Shown here: piece after piece, positions 25,693-33,255 of the stretch
How positions within the stretch are numbered: the first letter of the stretch is position 1
Layout: every line of letters starts with the position of its first letter
Assembly (NCBI RefSeq): GCF_010726085.1
Contig: NZ_AP022560.1
Coordinates: 1,922,001-1,986,000 of the forward strand
Source of the DNA: Mycolicibacterium moriokaense
Lineage (GTDB): Bacteria; Actinomycetota; Actinomycetes; Mycobacteriales; Mycobacteriaceae
DNA: 64,000 bases
Reading direction: 5' to 3'
Notes under the pieces: model-generated
The model's database searches: none
Told to the model about the DNA's origin: nothing
What the model saw: only the letters and a program-made list of their open reading frames with translations
Translations under genes and position numbers: made by a program

Positions 25693-26112
25693 TCAGCCCG
25701 CGGCCTGCGTCGCAGCATCCCGCAGCCAGTCGGCCATCATCCCGTAGACCAGTTCGATGCTGCCGCGTGCTTCGGCGTCGTCGCCGGACGGCTCGTAGTC
25801 CACCTCCCACCCGACCCGACAACCGCCGTCGGACTCGGTGACGAAGACGACGGCGGTGAACCGGTCCACCGGCAGGGGGATGTTTGTGATCTCGTAGGAC
25901 AACCGACGCTCGTCAGGTCTGATCCACAGGAGCGTCTCGACCGCGGGTTCGTCGCCGGAACCGAGAATCTTCCTGCGCATGCCCGGTCCAGTGCCCTCGA
26001 CCTCGACCTTGACGTCCATCGGGATCCAGCGCACGTCACCGAAATCGGCCAACAGCGCCCACACCGCATCGGCGGGTGCGGCGACGTCCTTGCAGACAGT
26101 CATGGTCGGCAT
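25693..26112 (-). CDS. SRPBCC (polyketide cyclase/START-like) family protein
   Basis: 139 residues from the ATG at 26112 (ATG 26103 also possible; neither has a clear RBS). The opening TVCKDVAAPADAVWALLADFGDVRWIP is the standard first strand and helix of the SRPBCC lipid-binding fold, and GSIELVYGMMADWLRDAA its long C-terminal helix. These proteins bind hydrophobic ligands in a deep cavity and may be cyclases, aromatases or carriers. It is divergent from the enoyl-CoA hydratase and shares the operator at 26133-26154. Confidence 0.85.
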   Translation of the reverse strand: MPTMTVCKDVAAPADAVWALLADFGDVRWIPMDVKVEVEGTGPGMRRKILGSGDEPAVETLLWIRPDERRLSYEITNIPLPVDRFTAVVFVTESDGGCRVGWEVDYEPSGDDAEARGSIELVYGMMADWLRDAATQAAG

Positions 26113-26132
26113 GGGGGGACAGTACCACCCAT

Positions 26133-26154
26133 GTAACAATGGAGCGGCTAGTGT
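26133..26154. promoter_or_regulatory. Island operator motif, site 9 (weakest copy)
   Basis: GTAACAATGGAGCGG then CTAGTGT (TC follows). The first GAACA is TAACA and the second GAGCG, but spacing is kept and GAGC-N7-GTTC remains. It lies between divergent SRPBCC and enoyl-CoA hydratase genes. Confidence 0.55.
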
Positions 26155-26194
26155 TCAGATGTGCTGCCGGTCGGTGGCGCGGAATCGAGGTGAC

Positions 26195-27094
26195 GTGGGC
26201 ACTGACGAACAAGCCGCCGGGGCCAGCTTCGAGGTCGATGAGGACTGGGTTCGCTACGAAGTGATCGAACCGCACATCGCGCAGATCACGATCAACAGGC
26301 CCGACCGCCGCAACGCGATCCTCTCGCCCGACATGCATCGTCTGTTCAAGGAACGGCTCGACCGCGCCGAAGACGACGACGACATCAAGGTCGTCATCTT
26401 GGCCGCCGAGGGCAAGGACTTCAGCAGTGGGGACGACGTCCGACGGCTCCCCGTCGAACAGGCCGGGTTGACGAAAAGCAAGAAACTGCCGCAGACCGCG
26501 CGCATGGGCAACGCTCGTAGATTGCACCGCCACCTGACGAACTGGCTGGAGTTTCCGAAGACGGTGATCGCCGCGTGTCAGGGCGCCACCCTGGGTGCGG
26601 GAATGAACCTCGCGCTCGCCGCGGACATTCTCGTGGTGTCAGAGGACATGTACATGGCGCGCCCGCAGGCCCGGATCGGGTTCGCCGGGTTCTCCACCGC
26701 GATGCCATTGGCCCTGCTGAAGCTGGGGCCGAACCGCGGATACGAGGCGATGATCACCGGGAGAAAGGTCGCTGCAGCGGAGCTTCGCGAATGGGGGGTC
26801 GCCTCCTCGGTCGTTCCGGCGGCGGGTCTGCACGACGAAGCCCTGCGATACGCACGCGCCATCGCCCACCATTCGGCGGACGGTCTGATGGTCGGCAAGC
26901 ACGCGCTCATCGCGTTCTGGCACGCGGTCGGGATGGCGCAGTTCGGCGACTGGGTTCCGATGGCGCACAGCGTATTCAGCAACCTGTCCTGGCGCGACGA
27001 CGAGTTCAACTTCATGAAGGAGCGCTCCGCCAGAGGTGGGCGGGAAGCCCTTGCCGAGTTGGAGCGGCGCTACTCGGAGTGGGGCTTCGAGTAG
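26195..27094 (+). CDS. Enoyl-CoA hydratase/isomerase family protein
   Basis: 299 residues from GTG at 26195, chosen because GAGG lies 6 nt upstream and longer versions would cross the operator. Crotonase landmarks are INRPDRRNAIL (about 39), AAEGKDFSSGDDVR forming the CoA-binding and first oxyanion loop, and QGATLGAGMNLALAADILV with the second oxyanion Gly. The usual catalytic Glu pair is not obvious, so hydratase versus isomerase or hydrolase activity is open. It is monocistronic; the next gene begins 70 nt downstream with its own operator. Confidence 0.9.
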   Translation: MGTDEQAAGASFEVDEDWVRYEVIEPHIAQITINRPDRRNAILSPDMHRLFKERLDRAEDDDDIKVVILAAEGKDFSSGDDVRRLPVEQAGLTKSKKLPQTARMGNARRLHRHLTNWLEFPKTVIAACQGATLGAGMNLALAADILVVSEDMYMARPQARIGFAGFSTAMPLALLKLGPNRGYEAMITGRKVAAAELREWGVASSVVPAAGLHDEALRYARAIAHHSADGLMVGKHALIAFWHAVGMAQFGDWVPMAHSVFSNLSWRDDEFNFMKERSARGGREALAELERRYSEWGFE

Positions 27095-27107
27095 ATCAAA
27101 CAACTAA

Positions 27108-27129
27108 ACAAATTATGTTCGTGTGTTCT
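27108..27129. promoter_or_regulatory. Island operator motif, site 10
   Basis: Reverse-oriented copy, ACAAATTATG then TTCGTGTGTTCT; on the minus strand it is AGAACACACGAACAT then AATTTGT. It lies between the enoyl-CoA hydratase stop and the SDR-Rieske operon. Confidence 0.68.
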
Positions 27130-27164
27130 ATGATGCACACGGAGTCTTCGGTTAGGAGCGGTAT

Positions 27165-28070
27165 ATGGGTGCACTGGACGGACGTACGGCGCTGGTCACC
27201 GGCGCGGGCCGAGGTATCGGCGCCGCGGTCGCGGAGGGACTGGCGGCCGAGGGAGCGACTGTCCTGGTCTCCGACGCCGGTGTGGGCGTCGACGGGACCG
27301 GCCATGACGCGGGCCCGGCCGAAGCGGTGGTCGCGGCGATCAACGCACAGGGCGGCAAAGCCTTCGCCGATACCACCGACATCACGGACTTCGCCGCCTG
27401 CGCCGATCTGGTCGGCCGCGCCGCGGAGACGCTCGGCGGACTGGACGTGGTGGTCAACGCCGCCGGGATCCTCCGCGACGGCATGGTCTTCAAGATGAGC
27501 GAGCAGGATTGGGACGCCGTTGTCAGCGTCCACCTCAAGGGCACGTTCAACGTCACCCGACACGCCGCCGCGTGGTGGCGGGAGAACCGCGGCGGACAGT
27601 ACCGGCTGATCAACTTCACCTCGATGTCCGGCCTTCAAGGTGCGCCCAGCCAACCGAACTACGCGGCGGCGAAAATGGGCATCGTCGGACTGACGTTCTC
27701 CTGCGCCAACGCACTGCGGAACTACGGGGTGACGTCGAACGCCATCGCGCCGATCGCGGGCACCCGAATGACGCAGGGCATCAAGGGCGGCGGCAGCATG
27801 GACTACTCCGACTCCAATGTGCGCCTCTCGCCGAAGAACTGCGTCCCCCCGGTCGCGTATCTGGCCAGCGTCCAATCGGATTGGCTGAACCGTCGCGTCA
27901 TCTTCGCCGGGAACGGCCGCATCAGCTTGATGTCCAACCCGGTCGTCGAGCGCGAGATCGTGTCTGCGTCCGGTACGTGGGACATCCCCACCGCGTTCGC
28001 CGAGATCGAGACGTCGTTCAAGGAAGCCGTCCTGTGGCCCAACATCTTCGACAAGCCGCCGGCCAGCTGA
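27165..28070 (+). CDS. SDR family oxidoreductase, hydroxyacyl/hydroxysteroid dehydrogenase type
   Basis: 301 residues, longer than a minimal SDR. TGAGRGIG (about 13-20), DAGVGVDGTGHDAGPAEAVV (the insert typical of the multifunctional-protein-2/17beta-HSD4-like branch), NAAGILRDGM, Ser in TSMSG and the NYAAAK catalytic pair. This branch oxidises 3-hydroxyacyl-CoAs, so the enzyme may perform a beta-oxidation step. RBS TAGGAG precedes the ATG. First gene of the operon with the Rieske oxygenase, DUF35 and thiolase-fold genes. Confidence 0.92.
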   Translation: MGALDGRTALVTGAGRGIGAAVAEGLAAEGATVLVSDAGVGVDGTGHDAGPAEAVVAAINAQGGKAFADTTDITDFAACADLVGRAAETLGGLDVVVNAAGILRDGMVFKMSEQDWDAVVSVHLKGTFNVTRHAAAWWRENRGGQYRLINFTSMSGLQGAPSQPNYAAAKMGIVGLTFSCANALRNYGVTSNAIAPIAGTRMTQGIKGGGSMDYSDSNVRLSPKNCVPPVAYLASVQSDWLNRRVIFAGNGRISLMSNPVVEREIVSASGTWDIPTAFAEIETSFKEAVLWPNIFDKPPAS

Positions 28071-28072
28071 TC

Positions 28073-29455
28073 ATGACCGATGTGGCGACCCAGCGCGTGC
28101 CCGAGAAGTATGCCTGCGGGGAGACGTTCGTCCCCAAGAGCCGCTACATCGACCCGGAGTTCCTCCAACTCGAACTCGACCGGTTGTTCACCCAGGTCTG
28201 GCAGGTCGCATGCCGCGAGGAGGAGGTTCCCGAGCCGGGCAGCTACTACGAATACTGCATCGGCAGGCAGTCGATCGTCGTGGTGCGCCAGAAGGACCGC
28301 AGCATCAAAGCGTTCTACAACACGTGCGCGCATCGGGGAATGAAGATAGTGCGTGGTACCGGTTGCGCTTCAGAGGGTGACCTGCGGTGTGAGTTCCACG
28401 GCTGGCGCTACGCGCTCGACGGCCGTTCATCGTTCGTTCCGTGCCGAGAGGAGTTCGCGTCTCGGCCGCGGGAACAGTGGGGGTTGCAATCGGTCCACGT
28501 TGGTACGTGGGGCGGCTGGGTGTTCATCAGCATGGCCGACGACCCGCCGGACCTCTTGGAGTGGCTTGACCCGCTGCCGACCGCGCTGGCGCCGTTCCGC
28601 CTGCAGGACATGCGCTATCGGTGGCGTAAGCGGACATTCCTGCCCGCGAACTACAAGACCGTTATCGATGCGTTCATCGAGGGCTACCACACTCCCGGAA
28701 CACACCCGCAGACGTTGCGAGCCGCCCAGGGCCCCCGACCGACCACGGAACCGGCACTGCCGCAGGAATACACCTACGCCCCGTACACGCCGACGATCAC
28801 CTACAAGAACCACTCGCGATTCATCTACACGCAGCGTCCCGAGACGGCCAGCCGCGACAGCGCCCGCCAGCGCCAGGCCGCGCGCCCGGAGGTGTTCGCC
28901 AACTCGATGCAATACAACTACCTTGAGGTCGGCTCATTGGTCACCGAGCGCGACTATCGCGCCGCCCAGCAGTTGGCGACGATGGAGCCGAGCGAGATTC
29001 CACCATTTGTTCTGTACCACAAGATGTGCGAGGAATTGGCGCTCGCCGAAGGCGTCGACTTTCCGAAGATGTCGATGGAGGAGTACTTCGCGGGCAACGG
29101 TGACTGGCACATCTTCCCGACGCTGGTAATCCTCGTGGAAAAGTCTTGTCTGCTGGGTTATCGGATGCTTCCTGACGCCGACGATCCCAATCGCTGCACG
29201 TTCGAGATGTTCTCGCTCGAACACTTCGCGCCGGGCGAGGTCCCTGAAACGAGCTGGCAGGAGTTCGAGCGGTGGCAGGACCACGACGGGTGGGGAGAGT
29301 TGCCGACGCAGGATCTGAAGAACATCGGCGCTATCCATGCGGGCATGCATTCGAAGGGTTTCGACGGTCTGTGGTTGAACACCGCACAGGAGATGTCGAT
29401 CCGCAACGAGCATGCGATCGCTGACCGGTTCATCTTCGGCGTCGGTCAGCGGTGA
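28073..29455 (+). CDS. Rieske non-heme iron oxygenase, alpha subunit
   Basis: 460 residues from ATG at 28073, 2 nt after the SDR stop. The Rieske [2Fe-2S] site is seen as CAHRG (about 86) and CEFHGW (about 105). The catalytic domain has VIDAFIEGYHTPGTHP with the two His ligands and acidic bridge. It resembles single-gene ring-hydroxylating or hydroxylating oxygenases of the KshA/aromatic type. No reductase or ferredoxin lies nearby, so electrons must come from elsewhere. Its TGA overlaps the next GTG. Confidence 0.94.
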   Translation: MTDVATQRVPEKYACGETFVPKSRYIDPEFLQLELDRLFTQVWQVACREEEVPEPGSYYEYCIGRQSIVVVRQKDRSIKAFYNTCAHRGMKIVRGTGCASEGDLRCEFHGWRYALDGRSSFVPCREEFASRPREQWGLQSVHVGTWGGWVFISMADDPPDLLEWLDPLPTALAPFRLQDMRYRWRKRTFLPANYKTVIDAFIEGYHTPGTHPQTLRAAQGPRPTTEPALPQEYTYAPYTPTITYKNHSRFIYTQRPETASRDSARQRQAARPEVFANSMQYNYLEVGSLVTERDYRAAQQLATMEPSEIPPFVLYHKMCEELALAEGVDFPKMSMEEYFAGNGDWHIFPTLVILVEKSCLLGYRMLPDADDPNRCTFEMFSLEHFAPGEVPETSWQEFERWQDHDGWGELPTQDLKNIGAIHAGMHSKGFDGLWLNTAQEMSIRNEHAIADRFIFGVGQR

Positions 29456-29874
29456 GCGAAATCGCAACGGAGCGGCCGCTTCCGCTTCTGACGGAGGTGA
29501 ACCGGCCGTACTGGACTGCGGGTGCCGGCGGTCGGTGGCGGCTGCAGCGATGCACCACCTGCGAGCGATTGATTCACCCACCGGCACTGCGGTGTCCCCA
29601 CGATCACGGTGTGCCCGAATACGTCGCGCTCAGCGGCAAGGCACGGGTCGAGACGTGGACCACCAATGAACACCCCTTCTTTCCCAACTTCACCCCGCCG
29701 TATGTCATCGCGTTCGTTACACCCGTCGAGGACGACCGCGTGCGGGTGCTGACCAATCTCGTCAATGTCGAACCGGGCGATGTCACCGCGGGGATGCCGG
29801 TGCGTGTGACGTTCGAACGGCTCAGCGACGGTGACGACGACGTGTTCGTTCCGCTGTTCGAACCGGATCGCTGA
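29452..29874 (+). CDS. DUF35 zinc-ribbon/OB-fold protein
   Basis: 140 residues. An N-terminal zinc ribbon (CTTC near residue 36, then RCPHDH about 14 residues on) is followed by an OB-fold: GKARVETWTTNEHPFFPNFTPPYVIAFV. This is a complete DUF35 protein. In cholesterol side-chain degradation the DUF35 domain of ChsH2 binds the aldolase Ltp2. The overlap with the following thiolase-fold gene (TGATG) makes the same type of complex likely. GTG start overlapping the Rieske stop. Confidence 0.93.
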   Translation: MSEIATERPLPLLTEVNRPYWTAGAGGRWRLQRCTTCERLIHPPALRCPHDHGVPEYVALSGKARVETWTTNEHPFFPNFTPPYVIAFVTPVEDDRVRVLTNLVNVEPGDVTAGMPVRVTFERLSDGDDDVFVPLFEPDR

Positions 29875-31052
29875 TGGCTTCCCCGCTCACCGACAGGGTC
29901 GTCATCAGCGGTATCGGACAGTCCGATATCGGCAGACGGCTGGGCCGTGATGCGTTGCAGCTCACCGCCGACGCGTGTATCGCCGCTGTCGAGGACGCCG
30001 GTCTGACCCTCGCCGATATCGACGGGCTGACCACGTACCCGGGCGCGTCGCAGGCGGGGCCCGGATTCTCCGGCGCGTCCTTGCGCGACATCCACGACGC
30101 GCTCGGCATCAAACCGAACTGGGTCGCCGGGGGAGTGGAGTCGCCGGGACAGTTGGGCGCGGTGGTCGACGCGATGATGGCCGTCGCCGCGGGTTTGGCG
30201 AATCACGTGCTGTGCTGGCGCAGTATCTGGGAGGGCACCGCTCAGGGCTCCGGACGGCGCCAGGGGTACGGAGCGCGCGGTGGCCGACCGACCGGAATGA
30301 TGGGGTGGCAACTGCCTTTCGGCGCCACCGCGGCCAACCTCGCGGCGATGCAGATCCGCGCCAGGATGATCCGGTACGGGCTGACGCGCGAACAGCTGGC
30401 GTCGATCGCGATCGTGCAGCGGACCAATGCGGCGATGAACCCGTCGGCGATCTACACCGATCCGCTGGATCTGGAGACCTACCTGGACGCGCGGATGGTG
30501 TCCGAACCGCTGTGCATGTACGACTGCGACATCGCATGCGACGGCGCGACGGCGTTCGTGATCTCGCGAGCGGAACATGCTGCGGCGCTGAATCATCCAG
30601 CCATCACGGTCGAGGCCGTCGACTGCGCCCACCACGATCGGTACACCTGGGAGGGTGGCGAGGACATCACCCGTATCAGCTCGCGGTGGTCGACGATATG
30701 GGACCGCACTGACTTCACCGTCGCCGACGTCGACTACGCGTCGTTATACGACGGCTTCAGTGTCTTCGTGCTGTGTTGGTTGGAGGACTTCGCCTTCTGC
30801 AAGGTCGGCGAGTCCGGCGACTTCATCGCCGACCCGGCGCGCATCTCGCTCGGTGGCGAGCTGCCCATTAACACCGCGGGCGGCCAACTGTCTGGTGGAC
30901 GGCTGCACGGCTTCGGTCATCTCCACGAGGCATGCCTGCAGATCCGAGGACAGGCAAGCGGGCGTCAAGTTGACGGAGCGGCCCTTGCGGCGGTCGGAGT
31001 GGGAGCCGCCAATAGCGGAACCACCGCCATGTTGCTCCGACGGACGCGGTAG
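29874..31052 (+). CDS. Thiolase-fold Ltp2-like protein, probable retro-aldolase
   Basis: 392 residues. The N-terminus has RVVISGIGQSDIGRR and EDAGLTLADIDGL as in lipid-transfer thiolases. At the nucleophile position the sequence is VESPGQLGAVVDA, so the thiolase Cys is absent. The C-terminal region LPINTAGGQLSGGRLHG then GFGHLHEACLQIRGQ replaces the thiolase GHPIG motif, as in Ltp2. A Tyr in YDGFSVF sits where Ltp2-type enzymes have a functional Tyr. I infer C-C bond cleavage of a 3-hydroxyacyl-CoA together with the overlapping DUF35 protein. Confidence 0.9.
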   Translation: MASPLTDRVVISGIGQSDIGRRLGRDALQLTADACIAAVEDAGLTLADIDGLTTYPGASQAGPGFSGASLRDIHDALGIKPNWVAGGVESPGQLGAVVDAMMAVAAGLANHVLCWRSIWEGTAQGSGRRQGYGARGGRPTGMMGWQLPFGATAANLAAMQIRARMIRYGLTREQLASIAIVQRTNAAMNPSAIYTDPLDLETYLDARMVSEPLCMYDCDIACDGATAFVISRAEHAAALNHPAITVEAVDCAHHDRYTWEGGEDITRISSRWSTIWDRTDFTVADVDYASLYDGFSVFVLCWLEDFAFCKVGESGDFIADPARISLGGELPINTAGGQLSGGRLHGFGHLHEACLQIRGQASGRQVDGAALAAVGVGAANSGTTAMLLRRTR

Positions 31053-31054
31053 AG

Positions 31055-31666
31055 ATGGAGAAGCTTGTGCAACCGGCGAAGAACGAAAGCCTCTATCGCA
31101 GTGCCGATTCAGGATCTGCGAATCAGTACCGCATCGACGTCTTCGCGCGATCTGTGCGAGAGGTGGTCACAGGGGCGGGTGGTTGGATTGTGGATCGAGT
31201 TCTCGCCGGTTGGATCGTCACAGTGATAACCGACGCTGCGGATGACGCTGAACGCGCTGGACGAATACTCGGCTGTGAGGTCACTTTCCGTAGCGCGGAG
31301 GCCGATTCCGCACGCCCACGACCTTATGGAATCGCCCTCAGTTCAGCGCTCTACAGCACGGATGCGCAGCTGCAGAGATGCGTCACCGACGCGTTTGACC
31401 ACGAGATCGTCGAGGTCAGCCTGATCGGGGCGCGGCCTTCGTGCCCGAGCGATCCTCGGTTGCGTCCGGTCACTTATCGTCCCAGTGCCGCGGCAGTGGC
31501 GTTCAAGGCACATTCATTGGCAGCCGCCGGTATACCCGTGAGCTCCGTGGCGATCACTGAGAGGTTCCGCAGCGCTGTGCTTACGGGGGACGAAGACGAG
31601 CAAAGCCGCCGCGTTACTCGACACCTGCTTACTGACGATGGAGTCGCCGCTTCTTCGTATCGATGA
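31055..31666 (+). CDS. Hypothetical protein of mycobacterial type
   Basis: 203 residues starting 2 nt after the thiolase-fold stop, so probably co-transcribed. A stretch VREVVTGAGGWIVDRVLAGW, then VTVITDAADDAERAGRILGCEV, resembles a conserved segment of uncharacterised mycobacterial proteins. The remainder includes an acidic stretch and a C-terminal half rich in Ser/Arg/Ala. No signal peptide, membrane segment or catalytic motif is visible. Base composition is slightly less GC-rich than its neighbours. It is the last intact gene before the scarred region. No function proposed. Confidence 0.65.
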   Translation: MEKLVQPAKNESLYRSADSGSANQYRIDVFARSVREVVTGAGGWIVDRVLAGWIVTVITDAADDAERAGRILGCEVTFRSAEADSARPRPYGIALSSALYSTDAQLQRCVTDAFDHEIVEVSLIGARPSCPSDPRLRPVTYRPSAAAVAFKAHSLAAAGIPVSSVAITERFRSAVLTGDEDEQSRRVTRHLLTDDGVAASSYR

Positions 31667-31771
31667 CTCGCACGTGTTGGGCGTTCACCGCGTCTGATGT
31701 TCTGCCGCTGTGTCCGGTGTGCGCGTGAGTACAGTTGCGAGTCCTGAATCGACCTTGCGAGTCGGTCTCGG

Positions 31772-31950
31772 ATGCGCTGTTGCCCAGTCTGTGGCTTCGA
31801 CCACACTGAGCCGCCTTGGCCCGACGACATTCTTCGATGGGGATCTGCAAATGCTGCGGGCCTCAGCTCGGCTACCCGATATGCGCGAGGCTTTCTATGG
31901 CTGGCGGACCAGATGGACGCTGGATACTTGCCGGTGGAGCGAACCACGTC
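31772..31950 (+). pseudogene. Remnant of a cysteine-rich CPCC-family protein, several frameshifts
   Basis: Frame 1 from ATG 31772 reads RCCPVCGFDHTEPPWPDD. A second frame then gives ICKCCGPQLGYP (from about 31840), and a third gives DMREAFYGWRTRW (from about 31879). Joined, these follow the order of small CPCC-type zinc-binding proteins (CPVCG, then CxCCG, then a Trp-rich end), but no single frame holds them. At least two indels are needed. The 3' end stops abruptly near 31950, where the opposite-strand VOC remnant begins. The parent family assignment is from memory of its motifs. Confidence 0.55.
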
Positions 31951-32158
31951 ACCCTCGGGATCCAGCATGTTCGGCACGACGCCTTCGTCGTAGTCATGTC
32001 GGACACCTGAGAATCGGCCACCGAGATCCTCGACCTGCCGACGTCCGCTGTCGATGTCCTCGACCTCCACGTCGAGGTGAATGCGAACCTTCGTGCCTGT
32101 GGGCTCGGTTACGCGCTGGAAGGTGAGGCGTGGTCACTCCAGACCAGCGGTTTGCCAT
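31945..32158 (-). pseudogene. VOC/glyoxalase-family gene fragment, frameshifted and truncated
   Basis: On the minus strand, FQRVTEPTGTKVRIHLDVEVED, then IDSGRRQVEDLGGRF and VVPNMLDPEGD match the second half of a glyoxalase-like domain. The sequence stops at DPEG, just before the usual metal-ligand Glu region. Upstream, a one-base gap in CCTTCCAG breaks the frame: KPLVWSDHASP is in one frame, FQRV in the next. An ATG with GGGAGA upstream sits at 32158, but its own frame does not continue the domain. It is both 5'- and 3'-degraded and tail to tail with the CPCC remnant. Confidence 0.6.
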
Positions 32159-32294
32159 AGTTTCTCCCTTGGGCCGGGCGGTTCAACCGGTCAGCACCCG
32201 CGTGCGTGACCAGGTTTCGAGCACGGCGGCACGGGGTAACAGGTCGCCAGCGTCGCGATGAGTCGGCGTCGGATCGCTAGCCGGAGGAAAGCTC

Positions 32295-32396
32295 ATGATC
32301 CCGTTCATCTGCCCCACCTGCGGGCGCTTCGACATCGACAGCCCGGACTGCACGTCCTGCATCACCGCCGTCGAAGAAGACGTCGCGGCTGCTTGA
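32295..32396 (+). CDS. 33-residue zinc-ribbon-like small protein
   Basis: Short ORF with a strong RBS (GGAGGAAA, 6-8 nt before ATG). It encodes 33 residues with two CxxC knuckles, CPTC at residues 6-9 and CTSC at 20-23, 10 residues apart, and an acidic tail. This spacing can bind one zinc. It stands between the gene remnants and the thiamine-binding-family gene, on the opposite strand to the latter. It may be a genuine small protein or the surviving end of a larger decayed gene. I do not recognise a named family. Confidence 0.5.
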   Translation: MIPFICPTCGRFDIDSPDCTSCITAVEEDVAAA

Positions 32397-32405
32397 CGCT
32401 CTAGG

Positions 32406-32705
32406 TCAGTCGCGCAGCGCATCCTCGATGCGTTGAACCTTGGCGGTCAGCTGGCCGGTATGACCCGGTCGGATGTCGGCCTTGAGTACCAGGCTGACCC
32501 GTGGCGACACGGCGGCCACCGCATCGACCGACTGTTTGACGACCGCCATCACCTCGTCCCATTCACCTTCGATGTTGGTGAACATGGCGTTGGTCTCGTT
32601 GGGCAGTCCTGACGCTCGGACCACTCTTACTGCCTCCGCGACGGCCGCGCCGACGCTGCCGTCCTGATCACCAGCTGTCGGGCTGACGCTGAACGCCACG
32701 AGCAT
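32406..32705 (-). CDS. MTH1187/YkoF-type thiamine-binding family protein
   Basis: 99 residues, the standard length. [35 protein letters not shown] at the start, [26 protein letters not shown] in the middle and [12 protein letters not shown] at the end follow the ferredoxin-like alpha/beta pattern of the DUF77 family, whose members bind thiamine or hydroxymethylpyrimidine. It lies 6 nt downstream of the PPOX gene, so they form an operon. No link to the catabolic island is apparent. Confidence 0.85.
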   Translation of the reverse strand: MLVAFSVSPTAGDQDGSVGAAVAEAVRVVRASGLPNETNAMFTNIEGEWDEVMAVVKQSVDAVAAVSPRVSLVLKADIRPGHTGQLTAKVQRIEDALRD

Positions 32706-32711
32706 GATCGT

Positions 32712-33101
32712 CTACTGCTTGCTGTACGCGGTCGGACGCACGACCAGGATCACGCGGTCGGCTTTGTCGGCGGGCGGTTTGGTCAGTGGTCCGTCATACC
32801 GGTCGTTGAGTTCGAGATAGAACTTGCCTTCGGGGTCGGGCACGATCTCTTCGACGACGCCCCGCACCTCGAGGTAGCGGTACGGGTTGTCAGGGTCGAT
32901 GACCGACATCGCCACCGCCGGGTTCGCCTTGATGTTGCGGTATTTCTGCCGCTTGGTGGTGTGGGTGAAGCGCAACCTTTCACCGTCCCAGGTGAACCAC
33001 ATCGCATTGACCTGAGGTGTGCCGTCGGGCCGGACGGTGGCCAGGTGCCCGTATAGCGGGCGCTCGAGCAGTGATTCGTAACCCTCGGGAACGGCGGCCA
33101 T
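32712..33101 (-). CDS. PPOX-class F420/FMN-binding protein
   Basis: 129 residues from the ATG at 33101; an upstream in-frame ATG at 33146 has less support. YESLLERPLYGHLATVRPDGTPQVNAMWFTWDGERLRF is the N-terminal pyridoxamine-oxidase-like barrel, and TKRQKYRNIKANPAVAMSV the cofactor-phosphate-binding Lys/Arg region seen in mycobacterial F420-binding split-barrel proteins. It probably reduces an unknown substrate with F420H2. It heads the two-gene operon with 32406-32705. Confidence 0.88.
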   Translation of the reverse strand: MAAVPEGYESLLERPLYGHLATVRPDGTPQVNAMWFTWDGERLRFTHTTKRQKYRNIKANPAVAMSVIDPDNPYRYLEVRGVVEEIVPDPEGKFYLELNDRYDGPLTKPPADKADRVILVVRPTAYSKQ

Positions 33102-33183
33102 GGTGATCCTCTCGATATCGATGACGTCTATGCGGTTCTGGCCCAAATGTTTTCAGCCAGGTCGAGCCTACCGAGATAGTGTT

Positions 33184-33238
33184 GACTCTGCGCTGAGGGC
33201 GGGTGCCACGCGCACTTTTACGCCCTGGACGCAGAGTC
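33184..33238. repeat. REP-like perfect hairpin
   Basis: Three nested stems: GACTCTGCG (33184-33192) with CGCAGAGTC (33230-33238), GGGCG with CGCCC, and GTGC with GCAC. About 55 bp in all. It lies 83 nt upstream of the PPOX start and 12 nt before the TCTAGA target duplication of the IS element. The shape suggests a REP/MITE-like unit or a structured transcript end. Confidence 0.65.
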
Positions 33239-33255
33239 GAAGTTCCGCTTCTAGA

